Part shown: piece after piece, positions 25,323 through 37,120 of the stretch
How the letters are laid out: each line of letters starts with the position of its first letter
How positions within the stretch are numbered: the stretch's first letter is position 1
Assembly (NCBI GenBank): GCA_028015205.1
Contig: CM051511.1
Span: forward strand, 38,465,204-38,529,203
Length of the DNA: 64,000 nucleotides
Reading direction: 5' to 3'
From: Mytilisepta virgata
Lineage: Eukaryota; Mollusca; Bivalvia; Mytilida; Mytilidae
Program-made: the position numbers and the translations under genes
Notes under the pieces: model-generated
What the model was told of the DNA's origin: nothing
Seen by the model: only the letters and a program-made list of their open reading frames with translations
Databases searched by the model: none

Positions 25323-25740
25323 CATGAAATGCGAACTACGATGGCAACTTCAGCATATCTTATTCACTAGTTTGTCTGATGACGTGACTATCTACCATGA
25401 AGGCTTCCACGCTTGAACTTACCTAAACAAAGGAACCATCTAGACAATCCACTAAGATTTCTACCCTGAAACCCTGAACAAAAGAGGAATTATCTGGTAG
25501 CATTGATCCTTAGGTGTTCTTGTTTTAGCTGTTTATTCTTTGACTGTCAACTATGATGACGACCACAAACTAACATGGAATTGGGTGAGAAATTGCACTT
25601 CACAAAGTTTCCTTATGTGAAACTTGATTCAGTTTAAACCCATTTTGGCTGAAATGGTATTTACTTGTAGATGACCAAATATCAAAGAATTATCCATTGA
25701 TCGAAATCATCATCAACCAAGTAGCCTTTTAGATGACTCA
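25323..25740 (+). repeat. Diverged array-type repeat, second part
   Basis: Continues the repeat broken at 25105: ggaaccatctagacaatcca and tctaccctgaaaccctgaac correspond to ggacccgtgaaggcaattca and tctaccctgaaacttcttag at 32737-32780. Units are degraded and hard to delimit. Confidence 0.6.
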
Positions 25741-25860
25741 AACTACATTGTGGATAAAATAGAAAGTGGTTCAACTTAAAAAAATTTTTTTACGTTTTAT
25801 GCCTAGAGAAAATGACAGATGTGACTAAAGTAAAATATTAACAAGTATTAAATGCAATTT

Positions 25861-26110
25861 ATGGAAGGTTCGAGGGGACCGAGGAGTCTAGGTAGTTCGT
25901 CATGACTACTAATGATCACTAGCCTGTCAACACTACGGTTGTGAGTTCGAATCTCACCTGTGGTGGGGTGTGTTCGACTCCCATCGTCGGTCGGTGGTTC
26001 TCTCCGGGTACTCCGGCGTCCTCCACCAATAAAAACTGGCCGTCGCGAAATAGTCAAATGTGCTGAAAACGGTGTTAAACCCCAACTAAATAAATAAATG
26101 GAAGGTTCGA
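25861..26110 (+). mobile_element. tRNA-like SINE (family 1), complete young copy
   Basis: The body (25874-26097) has a head resembling a tRNA, a clear B box (gtgagttcgaatctcacc), then ggtcggtggttctctccggg, cctccaccaataaaaactgg, tgtgctgaaaacggtgttaa and a taaataaataaa tail. A perfect 13-bp target duplication (atggaaggttcga) lies at 25861-25873 and 26098-26110. Exact duplications and an intact B box suggest recent arrival. It is one of the inserts that distinguish unit 3 from unit 1. The part between the head and the B box matches 7150-7200 closely. Confidence 0.93.
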
Positions 26111-26996
26111 CACTGTTCGAGGTGAACAATTAAACTGTAAAAAAATGCAAGGATTCCGGTACTTACAATGCTGTCTAGGCATGTCGTAAAAAAACGTTTC
26201 CACAAATGTTGAAAACTCCATTATTTGAAATATAAATCTCCTGAAACCTGTCGCTTTTTCTCTAAACCAAACAAATTTTCTAGACTATCTTAATTACATT
26301 TAGGCCTCAGCTTGGCAAGAAGCTTAATATTCTGGTTAATTACATATTTTCTGGTCTACAACGATTTCGTTTTCCATGATTTCAATTATGTCACTTGGTA
26401 CAGTGTCTGCAGATAGTCATGATTTAATATCTAATATTCGATATCGTTCCTAACAATTATCTCGACGAAACATTCAATACCAGTCGTTGGAGGTATACGA
26501 AGATAGGAAGTTTAGCGCCATGAGCAAGTTAGTTTCATATTTGGCTTATCACAGGTGATTTTTATGGAATTCTCATGTTCTAATAATCAAATGGGCTTGG
26601 AATATATCGTTGAACTCTTGGATTAGAGTACACAGATTATTTCCGCCGTTCAACCAATTTTATTATTTATAGTTAGTGGTCAAGTTTTGTAATAACACTG
26701 TTTTAGATTTTACACGAGCTGGTCAGGAGAGATCAGGGGGAGTTTGGGTACCCATAAAACTGTCTTTTTAACATAAAAACTGCTAAGCGTTAAGCCAGCT
26801 GAGGTTATACTAACTTTTTGTTGAATTTATGTTTTATATTTTGTGTGCATTTATCATTTGCCTACAAAATCGATTTAGCGAAAACTAGACATCTTTTGTC
26901 ATTCTTACCAAGTGTAAAGGGTTTGATTTTTCTACTAACATGATTTTAAACGTAACGGTAACAGTCTCTAACTGGACCGTTGAACCTGAGTCGTTC

Positions 26997-27155
26997 GGGG
27001 GGGGGGGGGGGGGGTTAATTTGCTTTCCCTTTTGAAACAGAAGATTTTATTGAAGGAGTTACTCTCCTATATTCAGTTGTTATTGATACTGTAATTTATA
27101 TGTTGTTTTACGAAGTTTATGAGGGTGTGGATGTAGTTTATATGATAGAAGTAAC

Positions 27156-27189
<34 letters not shown>
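26997..27189. repeat. Poly-G (18) and poly-A (32) tracts
   Basis: An uninterrupted G run at 26997-27014 and an uninterrupted A run at 27158-27189. Both are likely to vary in length between individuals and to be error-prone in sequencing. Confidence 0.95.
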
Positions 27190-27191
<2 letters not shown>

Positions 27192-28763
27192 AGGGATACA
27201 GAAAAATGTTCTACAAAAACAAAGAAAAGAGAATATTAATGTTCTAAAAGAAAGAGAAGAAAGTTGAGCAAAATATACCGATTACAGAAAATAAAAAATC
27301 TGTACAGAATTTAAAAAAATGGCTCTAAAAATATATTATTTCATATAGATGTAGATTGTATTAAAATACTTTAAATAAGCTTTCAAAAGTAATGAACCTT
27401 GTAACCATAAGAAATCTATATTTGACATCTGTAATTCTGAATTTCAGACATTTCACCCGTATAAAAATTTATAGAATAAGAAAGTTTTCATGAATACAGA
27501 AAAATGAGACAGAATGTAGAATTTAAGACCCTCTCCATATCTATGCTCTTATCTATTTAGTTTTGTGTGCTATGTTGTTTGCGCTTGGGCTTATTTTTTA
27601 TTTGAAGGTAGTTAAGATACTGACGTTTACTGAAAAACCTGAATACTACATCTATTTTTATTAGTATTTAAAAAACTATTGAGTATTTTTTTTCGTGCAA
27701 AGATTTTTCTTTAGATAGTTTTTAGTTGAAAGATTTTGGTAGATTTTGGTATTTATATCCATTTTTTGGCTTCGGCTTCCAGCGTGGTATTGACGAGTCA
27801 TTATTTGTCAAATGATGTAAATATATTGCATAGAAATTGGTATCTTGGGATGTTAGTTCCTCCTGAGATTTAGAGAGTTGTCAAATCGAATTTTGGATGG
27901 AAAATTAAATGCACAACCAGTTTAAAAACGTATCTATATCGTCTGAAAATATTTTTCTTAAACTTATAGAATTTGCTTTAGTTTGAAATGTCCCCAGGGT
28001 TTATGTAGATCGTGATATATATTATAACACTGCTTTTGTGTTCTTTGAAACACGTTTCCGACATAAATATAGCCAATTCATTAGGCGATATATTGTGTTT
28101 ACATACAATAAACAGGATTGATGGTTCTTATTATAGAGGGAAGAAACATCAATAAGGCTTAATGACAATGGTTTCATATAACCATGTGGAATTGTTATTA
28201 TTTTTATGTGTGTTTTCGTAATCTGTTTATAATAAAAAAAAATCAGTAAGAAATGTAAAGAAGATCGTAGCTTCTCACAAAAAATTACCGTCTTAAAAGG
28301 ACTATAAAACAGCTATTTAATTCTTGGTAAGCATTTTAGAGATGACCGAGATCAAAACAGAATATAACGGTATATTGATGTAAAAATGTGTCTGGTTGAG
28401 TGCTTTTGTAAATTTTCTTAATGTTGATATCGGGCATCAACGCATTTTGCCCAAGTACGGTTGGCACTCCTTGTTTTTTTTGTATTCACATTGCTGATGC
28501 AGTAGTTTCTGTGCATGCTGCTGTGGTCTAAAAGTGGATTTTATGTACAAAATGTCAGTAATAAAATATAACACTTTTAGATGTTGTATGTCAGACATTT
28601 ACTTTTTTTAGGCTTCAGAGATTCTGTGGGTACATTGTACATGGAGACTTGAAAATTATCACATATTAAACCATTTGCATATAAACAAAATATTTATTTC
28701 GTTAAAACATGGTAAAATCAAACTGTGGAATTTGTTTAGATCATTTTTTCTAAATAATTCTCA
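27190..28763. other. Unassigned AT-rich sequence
   Basis: No supported gene, RNA or shared repeat. Confidence 0.35.
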
Positions 28764-29225
28764 CCTTTTAGCGTAAATTTACTAGCAGTTTGATTCAAAG
28801 TTAGGCAATTAAGAGAAAATGCAATTTTGACATGAAATTATCTTTTCAAAACTGTTTAAAATTTTGTTACCTCTAATATATTTCCTGTAGTCATGATAGT
28901 AGCTGGCCATTTATGATTTTAAATGTTTTCAAATTGACGTTCAATCACTAAATGTGATATTTTTTAAATTTAATTTTAGACCATTTTGTCTGTATTAATT
29001 GATGCAAACCTTTTAGCGTAAATTTAGTTTGATTCAAAGAAAATGCAATTTCAACATGAAATTATCTTTTCAAAACTGTTTAAAATTTTGTCACTTCTAA
29101 TATATTTCCTAGTAGTAGCTGGAAATATATGATTTTAAATGTTTCCAAATTGACGTGCAATCACTAAATGTGATATTTTTTTATTTTAATTTTAGACGAT
29201 TTTGTTGGTAGTAATTGATTCAAAC
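28764..29225. repeat. 245-bp tandem duplication, two copies
   Basis: Copy 1 starts at 28764 and copy 2 at 29009, both with ccttttagcgtaaattta. Both contain acatgaaattatcttttcaa, actgtttaaaattttgt and cactaaatgtgatatttttt. Copy 2 lacks about 20 bp near its start. Identity is near 90 percent by eye. No coding frame is kept. Confidence 0.9.
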
Positions 29226-30159
29226 TTTCTTACGTTGTCTCTTGGTTGACTTGGTATATACATGTACATCCATTTTGTACATCATTTTTGCATTCTCAGC
29301 AGAAGAACTTAATAAACTCTGTTATTTGGGCCTGAAGGTACATTTGCACTATGAAATCTGATATTAATCCATAACATTAAAAATTATAGGCTTTAATATT
29401 TTGAGACAAATCTTAATTAATTGCGTTTATTTTTCTGAACTCTGTGATTATAATAAGTTATTTAACCATGCGCAATAAGAACTGCTACAACTTTAAATAA
29501 ATCAACATTGTTTCATGGAGGTCACCAAACTTCAATATCTGCATCGTTAATAAGCCACTTTATAGAAATATGAGTTATTTGTATGTCAGTTGTAGATATG
29601 TTTTTACATATTTCATCCTCCGAGATCAACGGAAATCTCGTGTATGATAAATTGATCATCACTTCTTGTAAGGTCTGATAGAAGCGTGTGTTTATCCATT
29701 GATCTTACAGTCGTTGTTTCTGTCAGTAAAATCATATTTCATTTTTCCCCAGTAGACGCTTCGGTTTCAAAAGATTTACGAGTTAGATTGACGGGATTCT
29801 AGATTGTAAAGTTTGCTAAAGGCATCCGCGCTTGTGTATATAATTACTTTTTACTGACTTCAAATAAAACAGAATTAAGATACATATCCTTTTTGATGAA
29901 ATCAAATAGAAATAATAATGAAATGTAATTGCAGATGAATGAATGTAATATTTCGTCCAAAATTTGATATACGGTACCATTAATGATAAATATCTTATGT
30001 CATATTTATTTAACATTTCGTAAATCTATTCTGACATATATATTTTATAATCATAAACCAAAAAATGGGGAAAATTTGAGTTGATTTTGGATCTCGGTAC
30101 AGAGAGGTTTTTTAGTAAATAGCTATGATTTTATTCTCCAAGTTATGTCATACATTTGA
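29226..30159. other. Unassigned AT-rich sequence
   Basis: No gene, RNA or repeat recognised. Confidence 0.35.
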
Positions 30160-31070
30160 TATAGAATAGAGAATGGAAACTGGGAATGTGTGAAAGAGAC
30201 ACCAACATGCGGCGGGGTTAAACATGTTTTGTGAGATCTCAACCCTCCCCTATACCTCTAGCCAATGTGGAATAAACAAACAAAAAGCGATACACACAGT
30301 GAAACTCAGTTCAAAAGATGTCCGAGTCCGATGTTAAAGAATGTAACAGAAGAAACTTAAGCAAAATGATAATGATCAATATATATTTACAAAGGACTAC
30401 TAGCAGTTACTGACCTGCCAGCTCCAGACCTCAATTAAACTGATCTAAAGATTATGTCTATATCATACAGAAAATCAGCCTCAATCCTTCCCGTTAGGGT
30501 ATTTAGTATCATGCCATCATAAATTATACGAGAAGACTATAACCCGTATCATGCCAACAACTGGTCTTAGAATAAAGTGTTTATTTTCGATGCAAAGAGC
30601 CTATGAGTGAATCAATATTAATTCCAAAAATATGTCATCTTTAATGACTTGACAACAGTATCGTAACTATATACCTTGTTGATAAGTCTGTTTAAAGGTT
30701 TGATTAGCTTTTCAGGTGAATGACATTTTTGTGCTTTGTATAGAATATTACGATAAAAGATGAGATATGAAATACCTGAACATATAAGATGTTTGCACCT
30801 TGAATTATATTTACGCATCAGGTCCTTTCGTTAAAATCTAATACGTTATTACATACACGAGCGAATCGAACAAGTTGGGATATATAAACACCTTACGATG
30901 GTGCCAAGGGAAGGTCGCCATCTAAAAACGGATAATTAACAATATGAAATGAAAAATAATCTCTCTTATCGTAAATTTTAGTATTAAGCTTCCCGTTAGA
31001 GATATACATGTAGATATCAAGATCCAGGAAAGGGCAGTGTTAATTTTTAGTATTGGCTTTATATCGCCTG
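30160..31070 (-). pseudogene. Decayed reverse transcriptase remnant with its 3' tail (family B)
   Basis: On the minus strand, about 31030 to 30830 translates as the end of a retroelement reverse transcriptase: NTKIYDKRDYFSFHIVNY, then PFLDGDLPLAPS, a stop in place of the next residue, GVYISQLVRFARVCNN and DFNER. An open frame from 30818 to 30618 continues with KHLICSGISYLIFY and VVKSLKMTYFWN, the usual C-terminal block of such elements. The tail (30160-30600) ends with cccagtttccattctctatt. The same tail end occurs at about 49290-49316. It has one stop, one deletion and no catalytic YIDD region, so it is a 5'-truncated, dead copy. The layout of YDKRDDF, PF...P..PSYGVYISQL and a C-terminal tract matches Penelope-like elements in my judgement; the clade is not proven. 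Confidence 0.75.
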
Positions 31071-31774
31071 TATATATGCCTAAATGTAATAATTATACAG
31101 CGACAAAAACCTCAAGTAACATGGAATGGATTAATGTATTTTGACCAAAAATATTATGACTACACATTATATTTCTTTTTTACCAGAAGCAATTTTAACA
31201 AGATTTATGTATAACTGAAACACGCTGGCGTCCATGAAAATAGGCAAGGTATAAAATTGCGTTTCCGAAATTTGCCGATTATTTCCGAGATCATTTCCAT
31301 TACATCGTATGGAACATCCGGGACATTTGGAACAATCACTCTGTCATTTATTTTCCGGATACCATAAAACAAATTTTAAAAGTACAATCTTGGAAATATC
31401 ACGTCTTATCTGGACGCATTTCATTCTTAATTAAGTTCTAATCAGTCTAAGTGCAATCATAAAGTACTGATTCTGTTTCTATAGAAAAATTCTCCTCACA
31501 TTTTTTTTAAATTTTTAATTATTTATTTATTTGTCTTGCATTATTATAATCAATTAAAAAGTCAGATAGGTTCGAGAACACAACCAAAAGTTTATGTTCC
31601 TTAGTAAATTTGAAAAAAAATACCTAGAACCAGACCATAATAAATACAAAGATGAAAAAAAAAGACATTTTTATATTCCAATAATTTTTTCTCAATTACA
31701 GTATGGAAGATGGTGCTTGTTATACCTAGCAGTATATTGCATCACAATACACTGCATTTCCAAAATAAGATGGA
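31071..31774. other. Unassigned AT-rich sequence
   Basis: Nothing recognised beyond low-complexity A and T tracts. Confidence 0.35.
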
Positions 31775-32920
31775 CTTTTTAGCTCATCTTTTGGCCAGGT
31801 CAGCTGTTGCAATCCGTTGGCGTCAGTCGTCGTCCATCTTACACTTTTACATTTTAATCTCGTCTGAAACAACCGGGTCAACATGGACTAAACATTGGTG
31901 GAATGGTCCTTTGAAAAGTATGTTTGGCGTTCTCGAACCGACATGGCTTCTGTTACAAGACAAAAAAAGGAGGATGAATTTTCCTAGGAAACTACATGGG
32001 AACATGGAAGCATATTTTGCAGCAATGGTCCACAGTAATGTCTTCCAAGATAATCCTAATTGATCCTCTTCAGATGTTTGTTTGATGATCTAGACTTAAA
32101 TATGAAAATGTGTGAAACTTTTTTTAAAACTGTTTTCGGTGTTCCGGAATAATACAGAATAGCTAGATGTCAATATATAACATCTTTTGGCATAGGGTAA
32201 AATTGCAACATGTATACGTAATGTAGTTTTACCGAGGGAGAAATGGATCTGATCCAAACTTTCCTAGGGGGAAAATAACATCGGGCCAGTTTTTCACCAG
32301 ATGAGGAAAAATTGGCATGGGGAAAAAAAAGGCTGTATAACACCAGTCTTAAATTAACAGGTCCTATAAGAAAATTCATTGAAATATCCTCTTGTCTGCA
32401 TCCACTTAGCCAATCATACCCAAGTTGTCTTCACAATGGTCTTTACGTGGTCCTTTTGCAGAATTGTCTCGTATAAAATGAAATGCTAACAAAGATGGCG
32501 ACTATAGCAGTTCTTCTTTTATCATACGGTCATATGGGAAAATTCACTTTAAAACCTTTTTTTTAAACCATAGATTCAAGCTGAATTTAACTGGGCAGCC
32601 GTGGTCCGTAGGTTATCCTCTTTCAGAATTTTCTGATACACCGGAATGCCAACGAAATCATTTTTTCATAATTGTGTGTGATGACCCTGACCACATAGTA
32701 AGATGAATCCCACACCTGAACTTACTTAAACACAGGACCCGTGAAGGCAATTCACTTAAAAATCTACCCTGAAACTTCTTAGCAAAATGGAGCGGGACTT
32801 GGCAACACTGATATTTATCCTAACGACCAAGACTCATTTATATGGCCACCACTACCTAACAAAGGGAAAAATCACTTCATAAAATCTTCCGTGAAACTTT
32901 TTCAAGTTGAAACAAAGTAG
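31775..32920 (+). repeat. Array-type repeat element, plus orientation
   Basis: Starts tttttagctcatcttttggc at 31778, the same kind of end that closes the 23-24 kb element on the opposite strand, and contains gttggcgtcagtcgtcgtcc. Downstream there are about 6 diverged units of 170-190 bp with landmarks atggtc(ct)t, cagaattgt, aagatggc and tggaaaattcac-like sequence, as at 24567-25740. The open frame at 31710-32063 crosses unit boundaries and has no motif. Confidence 0.65.
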
Positions 32921-32924
32921 TGTC

Positions 32925-33260
32925 ATTTTTGCCTTACTTATAGCACTATTTTGAAAATTTCACCTCAAGCTTTTCAAAATATCTGTGGCCATTATCTGGT
33001 ATGTGGTCTCTAAAAATTTGCTAATAGTAACTGACAAATAAGTGACAAAGGTTTACTATATATCTGAACATTTTTTACACAAATTTCTTTAAGGCAGTTT
33101 TTCAAAGTGAAGGACACTTATAACCAGAACGATTTTTTTGCTGTAAGTCAGTTTATTTATCTCCTTTCATATGACAGTAGAATGGTTTTTAGTACTTTTC
33201 TTCTTGGTAATATTCCAAAAAGTGGTACAAATGGAGACAAATCTCCTTTGCGCACGATTT
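32925..33260 (+). repeat. Dispersed repeat R, copy 2 (uninterrupted)
   Basis: Carries in order atggtatgtgg-like sequence, tttgctaatagtaactgac, tacacaaatttctttaagg, ctcctttcatatgacagtag and cttggtaatattccaaaaag. It serves as the reference for the interrupted copy at 44790-46830. Confidence 0.65.
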
Positions 33261-35890
33261 TTGGGGTTAAAAAATTAGTTATTAGTGATTGAGCATAAGA
33301 CTCTCCTTTGGATGCAGATTTCATTGTCATTACTGTTACGAATGAGACTGAGTGTGCATTTTAAATAGTGTATAAACATTTAAATGGTGTCTGGTAATTT
33401 TGAGTTCTAGTACATGTATTTGTGTCCTGCAACTGAAACAATGCAAACACAGGGATATTGTTTCTTATTGCATTTACCGACCAACAATTGGTGATTTTTG
33501 GTCCTATTCTTTGAAAATTTTCAGGTAATATAAAGTACACTTCTCACTACGATTTATGTGCTTAGATTTTAATGTAATACTGTTACAATTGTCAGACCAA
33601 TAAAATGTTTAATATGAGATACTCTGTTTTGAAATTAAAAAAAAAAAAAAATTATCCACTAATTCTATTCTTTTGTGCATTATATTATTTTGAATCTCTA
33701 GCATTGTTACAATTTTACAAACACCAATGACAAATAAAAAACAAAATTGATAACAGGAAAGGTCAACAATAACATACCAATCAATCAACAAAGACTATTA
33801 TTTTAGAAAAAAATGCATATGGTTCGTCTTTTTGCACAAAATGGTTTCATCACAATTATTTTTTAGTTACAGTATACCTTTGGTTGTTAATTTACAAAAT
33901 TAATGCACAAGAAAAATTTCCATAATATGTCTTAAATTGAGGGTGAAAATAATAGGCGGTTCACTGAAGCATATACAATCATACAGTCTATGTGCTTACA
34001 TTAACGCTTTCTTAAATCACGGAGGCTTACGTCCTGTTATATTAATTTGTATGTAATTTCCAAAGAATTAATGCTTGGAATGAATTGGACATCAATTAAT
34101 TTATCTATAGCCAAAAGTCATTTGAACAGAAAACGTGATTATGGACCACTTGATGTATCTGTCATTGCATTTGTCTATTTAAATCTATAAATATATCCGC
34201 AATCTTTAGGCTGCGTATTGGTTAGGATTTCCACAGCTTGTGTATGGTTCATAATATATATATCGTGCTCTTAGATCTATATAGAAACATTGTGTTTCAA
34301 ACTGGTCCGTATTTTGTGATATCGCACTCGGTGAAGTGTATAATATGTCGAAATCTATGTCAAATACATATAGTGATATATAAAAATCACTGAACATTTT
34401 ACCTGATTTTATGTGAACGTCACACTTAAGTGAACGCGATAAGTAAGCTTCCTCTGCTGAATGTCTGCTGAAATTTTACCACATGACTTTTGATTTTGGT
34501 AAAAAGCCCTTAATCTTTTCTCTTTTCAAAAGTTTCACAAAAAAACTTACTAAATTTGTAAAATATTCCCAATTTCATAGAAAGTGTTCTCTGATAAATA
34601 ATTGGTGGCAAAGATCGAAAATTTTATTTAGAAAATTTTTGCCAAATAAGGAATACTCATGATCATTGTGTAACAATAGATGTGTGTAGAAAAAAATCCT
34701 GAATTTTCTTCAAAATCTAGAATAATTAGAATAATGCAGATGCGCACTATGTTTGCTATTTACCTTCTGAATTTTTTTTCGAGACAATCTCCGACCTTTA
34801 TCTACAATATCAATAACATATTTTGTTGTACCTTGAATTCCCTTTACGTGGTATAATTAATAATGTTCGCTGGTCATGTTATTAAATTTTTGTCAGATGT
34901 TCAGAATCCTCTGGGTTTATCCATTTGAATGTGATAAATTATTTTTCACGCTAACACCTATTTTTCTTTTCATAAATCTTCTGCATGCAAAATGATAAGC
35001 CATTTATAAAAATCTTATAAAACCCATGTTATTTTTTAATGTTTTTTTTTAGAAATAATACTTGTCAATCATAAAGCTATGTAAAATCAAGAGAGCATAT
35101 TTTTATCGCCACATTTTCAATGGCTTATATCTCGAAAACAACTATATGTACCTATATTTTTTTTCTCGCTCTTTTAGTTCCTTTATTAATCCACTATCAG
35201 TATTTACCAGTGTTATGAAGAGCTTGTTATTTTGAAACTGAGCAGCGAACATCCTTAATTGCCACCCACATGACCAAGAGAGTATATTCTATTTTTAATG
35301 TGTGACACATTTTTTCCCGACAGTCGATATGGTTTTGATAAATACCGTTATTTTCCTTTAAAGATGCATGATTAGGATAACAGCGTTGGCATGTCAATTG
35401 CCTTTGGTTGGACGAAATGATGTCATGTTTGAAGTTCGGAAAAACGTCTTCAGTCAACATTTTGATATGTTCAGTAGGTGAAAATTAATAATCATCTGTA
35501 CCTGAATCTTGTCTTATTTCACTACTGCTATTAAAAGCAGAGTCTTGACAAATAGTTACAACATAAATACATAATGATATTCGATATAGTAATTGTTTTC
35601 TATCATATAAGACAAAGGATGAATGTTTCATTTTGTAAAAGAGAAAGTTTCATAATTATTGACGTGTAAAAAGATTTCTCCTATTCCTGACGTGTTTAAT
35701 CGGTGGGATAAAAATGCATAATATCTTTAACCACCTCCCGGTGATTAAATTTCTACGTGGGAATTACCGCCCTTTTTTCTACAGTTATTAGAACGATAAA
35801 CTAGAGAAGTCCCGAAATGACGTCTATGTAAACAAAGTACATAGCAACGTCATTTTCTTGAGGGTTTTGTCGAAAATCATAGGAGAAACA
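33261..35890. other. Unassigned AT-rich sequence
   Basis: No gene, RNA or shared repeat recognised. An A run lies at about 33638-33651. Confidence 0.35.
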
Positions 35891-36051
35891 AATTCTCCTT
35901 CAATTTACTCGTGAGTATGGAATTTCTCCACCCTCAATAGTTAAATTTTAGATTTTAACACGCTCGCTAAAGGCTCGCGTGTTGAAAATCGAAAATTTAA
36001 CTATCTCGGGTGGAGAAATTCCATAACCCACTCGTACCTGAAGGAGAATCT
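35891..36051. repeat. Long imperfect palindrome, about 160 bp
   Basis: The left arm (aattctccttcaatttactc, then atggaatttctccaccctc, then atagttaaattttagatttt) pairs with the right arm (aaaatcgaaaatttaactat, tcgggtggagaaattccat, ctgaaggagaat). The centre is acacgctcgctaaaggctcg, which itself folds. Arms are about 70 nt with under 15 percent mismatch. It is likely a small foldback/MITE or the product of one; no target duplication was evident. Confidence 0.85.
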
Positions 36052-36103
36052 ATATATAACTAAGGGCTCTCTAAGAATTACTTAGAATTTTAACTTTCCA
36101 GAA

Positions 36104-36445
36104 GATGGGTGGATGTATGAATTTTTTAACGTCCAGTGGCAGCTATTATGTGCATATCAGGACGACAACATGTTGATATGATATGAATATGATCTCTTCT
36201 TTGTACTAGACCGACACGCTGAGCTGGATTTGTAATGTGCTAACTCACGAGGTAACTGTCCCCAGGAAGACATATCACCTCACTCGGACAAATTATACTG
36301 ACTCCAAGCCGAGCACTCCTAGATGCCGTGCTTAACAGAGAAGCAGCAAATACCAATTTATATGTCTTCGATTTGACCTGGCCAGGGATCGAACCCGTAA
36401 CCTTCCGCACTCGAGGCGGGCACGCTACCACGAGACCAGTGAGCC
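36104..36445 (-). mobile_element. tRNA-like SINE (family 2), complete copy
   Basis: On the minus strand the head has ctggtctcgtggtagcgtgc and the B box gggttcgatccctggcc, both well formed. The body follows with ttgctgcttctctgttaagc, cagtataatttgtccgag, tacctcgtgagttagc, ctcagcgtgtcggtctagta and cactggacgttaaaaaattc, and a catccaccc tail. It is the best reference in this window for the interrupted copy at 9026-9817. No clear target duplication was found. Confidence 0.88.
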
Positions 36446-37120
36446 TTTTTTTTATTGCTTCGGTATTTTTTTTCTGATATTCCAAAGGTAAATCCTAATT
36501 TCTTTGTTTAGGCTACTTTAAGGATGATCACTGGTCTTATAGGAAATAAACAGCATTTGAAATAGGTGTTTTAGTTTGAGAGAACATATGAATAGTATAC
36601 AAATAAGCAAGAAAAAAATATAGGTTCATGTGCTCATGTTAGAGCTATAAAGCCTTGAAAATTTGCAGGAAATAGGTTTTCTCTGGATTTTTCATTGTCT
36701 TTGCATTGACAAACTCAGTCTCTCAAAAATGTATGAAAAAATAAAAAGTATTTCATAAAATTTTGTCTAATACCATTTTAAGGTATATATGATTGAATTA
36801 TAAAAGAAAAAGTGGGGGCTCATGGGCAAAAAATTTCATGTTTAAGAAATGGATAAAACCCGAGGATTCCGAAAATCTGACAAAAAGACCAAAACATGAC
36901 CAGCGAGCATCCTTAAACTGTTTTTTTAATCTTCATTTGTTATGGTTATCAATAAATGGCTTTAACATTGCCATTTCAAACTGACATTTACTAACATTTA
37001 CTAACATTTTCTTAATTCCAGAATGAATGCAAATTGTTTTGATATGTGCACAATGCCTGACAAACATTTTGATAAACATCAAAACGGATAACAATAAATG
37101 TCACAAATGACACAACAGTC

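Larger units (their letters stand above)
21606..26720. repeat. Segmental duplication, unit 3 (expanded by insertions)
   Basis: Matches unit 1 in blocks: 21740-22160 to 18100-18500, 22560-22870 to 18890-19200, 24330-24560 to 20230-20500, and 26300-26720 to 20510-20940. Between the blocks lie sequences absent from unit 1: the tandem array at 23060-24330, and 24567-26300 with another array, the ribozyme repeat and a SINE. The insertions therefore postdate the duplication or were lost from unit 1. Confidence 0.75.

Noticed and set aside
31710..32063. 117-codon frame on the plus strand
   Set aside because: Covers the end and first units of an array-type repeat; no motif and no counterpart in the other copy.
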